A stretch of 11,625 nucleotides of DNA from the NCBI GenBank assembly GCA_030834045.1, contig JAURFZ010000039.1, positions 1 through 11,625 on the forward strand, written 5' to 3'. Made by a program: the position numbers and the translations under genes. Source of the stretch: Burkholderiales bacterium (lineage in GTDB: Bacteria > Pseudomonadota > Gammaproteobacteria > Burkholderiales > Burkholderiaceae_A). Shown one piece after another: positions 6,741 to 11,625 of this stretch (positions are counted from its first letter, which is position 1; each line of letters starts with the position of its first letter). A model generated the notes under the pieces. The model ran no database searches. It was not told the DNA's origin and was given only the letters and a program-made list of their open reading frames with translations.

Positions 6741-7699
6741 CGCAGGGGTTTGTCTTTAGCCGCCGTTCGCAACAAGTACTGCCGTCGTCCTTTCGGCTCA
6801 TGGTAGATACGAATAAGTAACTCCCCGAGCAAACCCACAGCCAGCAACTGCGTTCCAATGACTGCAAGTAGCATGCCCAATATCAGAAGAGGGCGCCCGC
6901 CAATGTCGGCCCCAAGAAACAGCTTTTCATAGCCCAGCCAGGCCAGGATGCCGAAGCCTGTCACCAGCATGGCCACTGCAACACCACCAAAGGCATGAAT
7001 GGGCCGATGCATAAAGCGCATGGTGAAACGAATCCATAACAGATCGAGCAGCACGCGAATGGTGCGGTCGATTCCGTACTTCGACACACCCGCAGCCCGC
7101 GCATGATGGCGCACGGGCACCTCCACAATACGGGCACCAACATCGGCCGCAAGGGCAGGAATGAAGCGGTGCAGCTCACCGTACAAACGCAGGTCTTCAA
7201 TCACTCGACGTCGGTAGGCCTTTAAGGCGCAGCCGTAGTCGTGAAGCGATACTTTGGTTACTCTGCTTATTAAGGCGTTGGCAAGTTTGGAAGGAAATTT
7301 GCGGGACCACTGCGCGTCTTGCCGTTCCTTGCGCCAGCCCGAGACCATGTCGATCTCGGCATCGTTTTCAAGCATGGCTACCATGGCGGCAATGTCCAGG
7401 GGGTCGTTCTGAAGGTCGCCGTCCATGGTCACAATAAACTCACCTTGCGCGGCGTCAAAGCCCGCCTGAAGCGCTGTGGACTGCCCATAGTTGCGCACCA
7501 AGAAGAGCGGCTTAAGCCAGCTGCGTTCAGAGGCGAGTTCGCGCAGACGGCGAGCCGTGCTGTCATCTGAGCCGTCGTCAATAAGAATAAGCTCGAAGGT
7601 GCTGCCAAAGCTTGGCGATAAGGCATCGTCAATGGCCTGAACCAGCCGCGCCACAGACTCTTCTTCGTTGAAAACAGGAATAACCAACGAGAGTTTCAT
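6737..7699 (-). CDS. GT2 polyprenyl-phosphate glycosyltransferase (ArnC/DPM1-like) with two C-terminal membrane helices
   Basis: The product has 320 residues. The GT-A domain opens LSLVIPVFNEEESV; IDDGSDDST (40-48) is the nucleotide-binding acidic site, and TMDGDLQNDP (91-100) contains the DxD metal site. DYGCALKAYRR (154-164) and GVSKYG (204-209) are typical of the dolichyl/undecaprenyl-phosphate sugar transferases. Two hydrophobic segments (about 236-257 and 270-295) precede RIYHEPKGRRQYL, the usual cytoplasmic tail (Y.E.K.R..Y). Such enzymes move one sugar from a nucleotide donor to undecaprenyl phosphate on the cytoplasmic face. The ArnT-like gene ends 9 nt upstream and the UPF0104 gene overlaps by ATGA, so this is one operon. 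It could load L-Ara4N, as ArnC does, but no arnA/arnB-type genes are here, so the sugar is open. No good ribosome site is seen before its ATG. Confidence 0.9.
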   Translation of the reverse strand: MKLSLVIPVFNEEESVARLVQAIDDALSPSFGSTFELILIDDGSDDSTARRLRELASERSWLKPLFLVRNYGQSTALQAGFDAAQGEFIVTMDGDLQNDPLDIAAMVAMLENDAEIDMVSGWRKERQDAQWSRKFPSKLANALISRVTKVSLHDYGCALKAYRRRVIEDLRLYGELHRFIPALAADVGARIVEVPVRHHARAAGVSKYGIDRTIRVLLDLLWIRFTMRFMHRPIHAFGGVAVAMLVTGFGILAWLGYEKLFLGADIGGRPLLILGMLLAVIGTQLLAVGLLGELLIRIYHEPKGRRQYLLRTAAKDKPLR

Positions 7700-7708
7700 G
7701 GAGTGATT

Positions 7709-9412
7709 CTATCGGACGGGTGTCATCAGTACGGCTTCGGGGGGAGGCTGCGTTTGTACTCCCGACGCCGGTTTTGGGGAGGCCATTGCGCGAATCTGCT
7801 CTAACTCCTCCCTATTACGAGAGACAAAAAGTATGGAAGATACCGCAGCCAGCTCTGTGGCAAGAGGCTTCTGCAGCGCCCAGTGATGCTGCGCGGGCCT
7901 GGGGTCCTTGACCTCCGTTGCGTCTTCACTTGAGCCCACGGTTCCAGCACCATCCATCGTCGCCACCTTCGCTTCCAGCCCTGGATCCCAATACACCACC
8001 CGGTACTCTCTTCCAAGCCTTGCATCCAGATAGGCCAGGGCATGACGGTCTTTCGAGGCAATAAATTGCGGCCGCGCCTCACTGGGCAGGCTTTCTAAAT
8101 ACGTATCCACATCGGTGGCTAGGGTTTCCAGAGTCACAAGAGGAACGCGAGGGTCTTTGCCCGCAACACCCGCCCAGCCAAGCCTTTCAAGCCCCACAGG
8201 TAGCGCTAGGAATGCCACGGTAAACCCCACGTTCAAAAGAAGGCTTACCGGCAGGCCAAGGCTTTTCACCGAGCGCCCAAAAAAACGCGAGCGAAAAAAC
8301 TGATGACTTGCTGCGCACCAGAGGCCCACCACCGCAAGCGCAATTCCCACTGAGGCAGGCGCAGCCCAGTTTGCCTCGACCTTGCCCGTAAGCGCCTGAA
8401 GGCTCACCACAAGCAGCATGGGCCAGGCAAAAACCAGTGAAAGCCTCACGCCTGCATCCATGGCAAAGGAAGAGCCTCCGGGCCCTCGTGAGACCGAGTT
8501 CGACTGACCCCACCCCACCAGGCTTTTGAGGCTTAGCCATAAAAAGGCCAGAAGCACCAAGGGGCTCATCACCAAAAACTGAGCCATCCAAAACTCCCCA
8601 AGGCTGCCCGCGTTTACAAAAGCATCGCCCTTGCCCTCGGCATAGCCCAGGGTGTGATCAAAGGTTGGAAAGCCCCACTCGGAATTCCAGAAAAGGTTGG
8701 GGCTAAAAACCGCCATGGCCACCAACAAGGTAAGCCAGGGGCCCGTGCGCAATAGCATTCCTTCTCGCCACAACACAAAGGCAACCGGAAGCGCAAACAC
8801 GGCCATGCTGTATTTGGTGAGAAGGCCCAAGCCGCAGATGGCACCAAGAACAATCCAGGCGACTTCATTGGAGCCCATGGTTAGGCCTTGGGAACTTAGG
8901 CGCGAGCGCGACGGCATGCCGCTGGTTAAGGCCCATACAAAAGCCCAGAGCGCCCACGACCACCAAAGCAAAAGCCAGGCATCGGTGGTTGCAATTTGAC
9001 TGTAAAAACCCACCAGAGGCATGGTGAGAAAAAGCCCCGCCGCCCAGACGCTTGCTGAAAGACTGCGCCAAAGTGTCCATGCTGTAAGACCCACAGCAAG
9101 GCTTGCAAGCCCAAGGGCCAGGGGCTGAAGCATGCGCACGCAGCCGGCGGTCTCGCTTCCACATAGTCCGGTTGATGTGGCAATGGCCCATGCAATAACG
9201 GGCGGTTTTGAAAAGTAGCCCGCCTGCAGCTCGCGCGACCAGACCAGGTACTGCGCCTCGTCAATGGCAAGGGGTACATCCCAAAAAAAAGTCATTACCA
9301 GCCGGCCAAGCAGCACCAGCAGCAGAACTAAAAACACAGCACTAAGGGCGCGGGCTCCCGTCCATAGGGAGTCTGAGGCCATTGGGGAGAGTCGAAAGGC
9401 AGAGCGGCTCAT
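7709..9412 (-). CDS. ArnT-like/GT39 family integral membrane glycosyltransferase (PMT_2)
   Basis: The product has 567 residues with about twelve hydrophobic segments. After the first helix (about 24-43) the external loop reads PLAIDEAQYLVWSRELQAGYFSKPP: D51/E52 are the conserved acidic pair near the catalytic centre of GT39/GT83 enzymes, and GYFSKPPVIAWA (65-76) is the usual follow-on. These enzymes take a sugar from undecaprenyl phosphate and pass it, outside the inner membrane, to lipid A, a glycan or a protein. The last 142 residues (426-567) are polar and likely a periplasmic domain with an Ala/Pro-rich tail, including QPPPEA. The start at 9412 is an ATG without an evident ribosome site; a second in-frame ATG at 9380-9382 is possible. 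It heads the unit with the GT2 and UPF0104 genes and is divergent from dnaE. An acceptor cannot be deduced; lipid A amino-sugar transfer is one option. Confidence 0.87.
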   Translation of the reverse strand: MSRSAFRLSPMASDSLWTGARALSAVFLVLLLVLLGRLVMTFFWDVPLAIDEAQYLVWSRELQAGYFSKPPVIAWAIATSTGLCGSETAGCVRMLQPLALGLASLAVGLTAWTLWRSLSASVWAAGLFLTMPLVGFYSQIATTDAWLLLWWSWALWAFVWALTSGMPSRSRLSSQGLTMGSNEVAWIVLGAICGLGLLTKYSMAVFALPVAFVLWREGMLLRTGPWLTLLVAMAVFSPNLFWNSEWGFPTFDHTLGYAEGKGDAFVNAGSLGEFWMAQFLVMSPLVLLAFLWLSLKSLVGWGQSNSVSRGPGGSSFAMDAGVRLSLVFAWPMLLVVSLQALTGKVEANWAAPASVGIALAVVGLWCAASHQFFRSRFFGRSVKSLGLPVSLLLNVGFTVAFLALPVGLERLGWAGVAGKDPRVPLVTLETLATDVDTYLESLPSEARPQFIASKDRHALAYLDARLGREYRVVYWDPGLEAKVATMDGAGTVGSSEDATEVKDPRPAQHHWALQKPLATELAAVSSILFVSRNREELEQIRAMASPKPASGVQTQPPPEAVLMTPVR

Positions 9413-9432
9413 GCTGGTTCACAATATACGTC
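9413..9432. promoter_or_regulatory. 20-nt divergent spacer between ArnT-like gene and dnaE
   Basis: Two genes start back to back with only 20 nt between their ATGs. It contains no Shine-Dalgarno match to either gene. ATATAC at 9424-9429 resembles a -10 hexamer but would place the transcript start near the dnaE ATG. The promoters most likely lie inside the opposite genes' 5' ends. Confidence 0.3.
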
Positions 9433-11625
9433 ATGGCCTTCGTTCATCTTCGTCTGCACTCGGAATATTCCATAGCCGATGGCATTGTTCGTCTCAAAGA
9501 TGCCGTGGCCGCTGTGGCCGAAGACAATCAGCCTGCCTTGGCTCTCACCGACCTGAACAACACCTTTGGCTTTATTAAGTTCTACAAGGCAGCACGTGCC
9601 AAGGGCGTTAAGCCCATTCTTGGCACAGATGTCTTTATTACCAACGAGGCCGAACGGGACCGCCCCTACCGTGCATTGCTGCTTATTCAGAACGAGGCGG
9701 GCTACAAAAACCTATGCGAACTCTTGTCGCGGGCTTATCTCACTAACAGCTACAAAGACCGGGCGGAAGTTCGGTTTGAATGGTTTGCCGAGTTTGCCGG
9801 GGGACTTTTGTGTCTGTCGGGTGCCTCCACCGGGGAGGTGGGCCAATGCCTGTTAACGGGGTCTGAGCAAAGTATGGCCCTTGCGGGCCAGGCCGCCAAG
9901 CGTTATGCCCAGGTGTTTGGCGATCGGTTCTATTTGGAAGTGCAGCGCGTAGGCTTTGACGACGACGAACGCCTGCTTCGCCAGACAGTGGCGCTTGCCC
10001 TTCAGACCAAGCTTGTGCTGGTGGCTACCCATCCGGTTCAGTTCCTAAAGCCCGAGGACTATCGCTCGCACGAGGCTCGCGTTTGCATTGCCCAGGGCGA
10101 CACCCTTTCCAACCCCAAGCGTCAGCGACTCTTTACCGAAGAGCAGTATTTGAAGTCGAGCCAAGAGATGGCCGAACTCTTCCATGACCTGCCTGTGGCC
10201 TTGGAGAACACGCTTGCCGTGGCCCAGCGCTGCAACTTCACCATGAACCTGGGCACGCCCCAGTTGCCCAACTTCCCCACGCCGCATGGCGAAAGCCTGG
10301 AAGATTACCTCAGGCTTTCAAGCCGTGAGGGCCTCGCAAAGCGCCTGGTGCAACGCTACCCCGAGGCTGCGCTTCGTGAAGAGCGCAGGCCCAGCTACGA
10401 GGCACGGTTAGAGCTTGAGTGCGACACCATTATTCAAATGGGGTTTCCCGGTTACTTCTTAATTGTGGCGGACTTCATTAACTGGGCGAAGAACGACGGC
10501 GTGCCGGTGGGCCCAGGACGCGGCTCAGGCGCGGGCTCGCTTGTGGCCTACAGTCTTGGCATTACCGACCTTGACCCCTTGCCCTACAACCTTCTGTTTG
10601 AAAGGTTCTTAAACCCCGAGCGGGTAAGCATGCCCGACTTCGACATCGACTTCTGCCAAGAAAAACGCCAACGGGTTATTGACTACGTGCGCGAGCGTTA
10701 CGGGCGCGATGCGGTGAGCCAAATTGTTACGTTTGGAACTATGGCCTCGCGCGCTGTCATTCGCGATGCAGGCCGTGTGCTTGATCTCCCCTATAACCTT
10801 TGCGATCAGCTCTCTAAACTTATTCCAGTGGTTCAGGCCAAGCCCTTGTCTCTTGAAGAGGCTCGAAAGAAGGAGCCTATTCTTGCCGAGCGCGAGAAAA
10901 AAGAAGACGAGGTGCGTGAACTGCTTGCCGTAGCCCGTCCGCTTGAAGATTTGGTTCGTAATGTGGGCATGCATGCTGGTGGCGTTCTTATTGCGCCAGG
11001 CAGGCTCACTGACTTCTGCCCGCTCTACCAGGCGCCGGGCGCAAAGGCAGACGAAGGCGTTGTCAGCATGTACGACAAAGATGACGTAGAGGCCGCGGGC
11101 TTAGTGAAGTTCGACTTCCTGGGCTTGAAGAACCTCACCATTATTCAGGCGGCGGTTGACACCATTAATGCACTTTACAAGGGGGCGTTGCCGCATTGGG
11201 GGGAAATTTGCGTGGGCTCGCCCAGCGCCACCATGGTCTTGTCGAGCGCTGTGAACGATTCGTCCGGCGCCGCAACGCAACCGTCAGACGTTCGGCCAGT
11301 CGCGCCGCGGGACACGCTTTCTTTAGAAGACCTCAACGGCTTTAACGACCCCGCAGCCTATCAAATTCTGAAAGACGCCAACACCACCGGCATCTTCCAG
11401 GTGGAGTCCGCAGGCATGCGTCGCTACCTGCTGAAGCTTGCGCCGGATCAGTTCGAAGACATTATTGCCATGCTGGCGCTCTACCGGCCCGGGCCCTTGA
11501 ACTCGGGCATGGTGGACGACTTCATTCTTCGTAAGCGTGGCCAGCAGGCCATTGATTATTTCCACCCCGATCTTAAAGACTGCCTTGCGCCCACCTACGG
11601 TGTCATTGTTTACCAAGAGCAGGTG
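9433..11625 (+). CDS. dnaE: DNA polymerase III alpha subunit (replicative, C family), C-terminus beyond window
   Basis: I translated from the ATG at 9433 and found 731 open codons to the right edge. The protein makes the leading and lagging strands in the Pol III holoenzyme. Residues 1-270 or so are the PHP domain, starting FVHLRLHSEYS and with PALALTDLNNTFGFIKFY. MGFPGYFLIVADF precedes GPGRGSGAGS (360-369), which contacts the incoming nucleotide. PDFDIDFC carries catalytic Asp402 and Asp404 (401 and 403 in E. coli), and VKFDFLGLKN has Asp561, the third (555 in E. coli). DANTTGIFQVES and ALYRPGPLNSGMV are normal. An unusual roughly 40-residue insertion lies at residues 584-628. The first ATG is taken as the start because the PHP motif begins two residues later; no ribosome site is visible. 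Confidence 0.96.
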   Translation, partial: MAFVHLRLHSEYSIADGIVRLKDAVAAVAEDNQPALALTDLNNTFGFIKFYKAARAKGVKPILGTDVFITNEAERDRPYRALLLIQNEAGYKNLCELLSRAYLTNSYKDRAEVRFEWFAEFAGGLLCLSGASTGEVGQCLLTGSEQSMALAGQAAKRYAQVFGDRFYLEVQRVGFDDDERLLRQTVALALQTKLVLVATHPVQFLKPEDYRSHEARVCIAQGDTLSNPKRQRLFTEEQYLKSSQEMAELFHDLPVALENTLAVAQRCNFTMNLGTPQLPNFPTPHGESLEDYLRLSSREGLAKRLVQRYPEAALREERRPSYEARLELECDTIIQMGFPGYFLIVADFINWAKNDGVPVGPGRGSGAGSLVAYSLGITDLDPLPYNLLFERFLNPERVSMPDFDIDFCQEKRQRVIDYVRERYGRDAVSQIVTFGTMASRAVIRDAGRVLDLPYNLCDQLSKLIPVVQAKPLSLEEARKKEPILAEREKKEDEVRELLAVARPLEDLVRNVGMHAGGVLIAPGRLTDFCPLYQAPGAKADEGVVSMYDKDDVEAAGLVKFDFLGLKNLTIIQAAVDTINALYKGALPHWGEICVGSPSATMVLSSAVNDSSGAATQPSDVRPVAPRDTLSLEDLNGFNDPAAYQILKDANTTGIFQVESAGMRRYLLKLAPDQFEDIIAMLALYRPGPLNSGMVDDFILRKRGQQAIDYFHPDLKDCLAPTYGVIVYQEQV
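11182..11316 (+). other. Linker insertion of about 40 residues within DnaE
   Basis: Counting from the TIN after the third catalytic Asp to the FND ahead of PAAYQIL gives 60 residues, against about 20 in E. coli DnaE from memory. The extra stretch (residues about 584-628) is rich in Ser, Ala, Val and Pro, with GSPSATM and SSGAATQPSD runs, and looks unstructured. It is in frame and the domain continues intact, so this is not a frameshift. Confidence 0.7.

Noticed and set aside
8187..8591. 134-codon minus-strand open frame inside the ArnT-like gene
   Set aside because: It is an alternative frame within a well-supported membrane enzyme; the Cys/Gly-rich content is typical of a shadow frame.
1..11625. 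CRISPR arrays, tRNA or rRNA genes, insertion sequences, and uptake-signal repeats
   Set aside because: No regularly spaced repeats, cloverleaf-like sequence, transposase motif or repeated known uptake word was seen by eye; a covariance-model scan was not possible here.

Overview
This window looks like a cell-envelope polysaccharide region of a Gram-negative bacterium, ending at the housekeeping gene dnaE. The DnaE N-terminus (a PHP domain of the form FVHLRLHSEYS...DG) and its VSMYDKDDVEAAGLVKFDFLGLK stretch (split here as VSMYDKDDVEAAG / LVKFDFLGLK) resemble Burkholderiales (Betaproteobacteria). A Limnobacter-like genus is only a guess. No RNA gene, CRISPR array or insertion sequence was found.

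Layout, left to right. (1) On the minus strand, a FkbM-type methyltransferase gene (1102-1860) is followed by a partial O-antigen ligase gene that runs off the left edge (1-1087). (2) A lone plus-strand gene for a glycosyltransferase-like protein (1958-2833) is divergent from the methyltransferase and overlaps the end of the next minus-strand gene. (3) A minus-strand unit is tightly coupled: a DegT-family PLP sugar aminotransferase (4418-5581), then a poorly known FRG...RPD...NDR-type protein (TTG start, 3630-4412), then a DxD glycosyltransferase-like protein (2782-3630), with gaps of 5 nt and -1 nt. (4) After a 154-nt spacer comes a second minus-strand unit: an ArnT/GT39-like membrane glycosyltransferase (7709-9412), an ArnC/DPM1-like GT2 polyprenyl-phosphate glycosyltransferase (6737-7699) and a UPF0104/AglD-like flippase-domain membrane protein (5736-6740). 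(5) dnaE starts on the plus strand only 20 nt from the ArnT-like start and runs off the right edge (731 codons seen).

How the genes may work together (inference). The aminotransferase would make a nucleotide-linked amino-deoxy sugar. The two DxD proteins and the NDR-type protein would assemble or modify a glycan, the methyltransferase would decorate it, and the ligase would join the finished chain to lipid A-core. The ArnT-like/GT2/UPF0104 trio is a self-consistent lipid-linked monosaccharide pathway: charge the polyprenyl phosphate, move it across the membrane, then transfer the sugar on the periplasmic side. No initiating phosphoglycosyltransferase, Wzx flippase or 4,6-dehydratase is in the window, so the locus must continue to the left or rely on genes elsewhere.

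No wholly new system can be proven from sequence alone. The parts most worth a second look are the NDR-type protein, the trio with a possible lipid-linked sugar flippase, the roughly 40-residue insertion in DnaE, and the unusually compact dnaE/ArnT-like divergent start.
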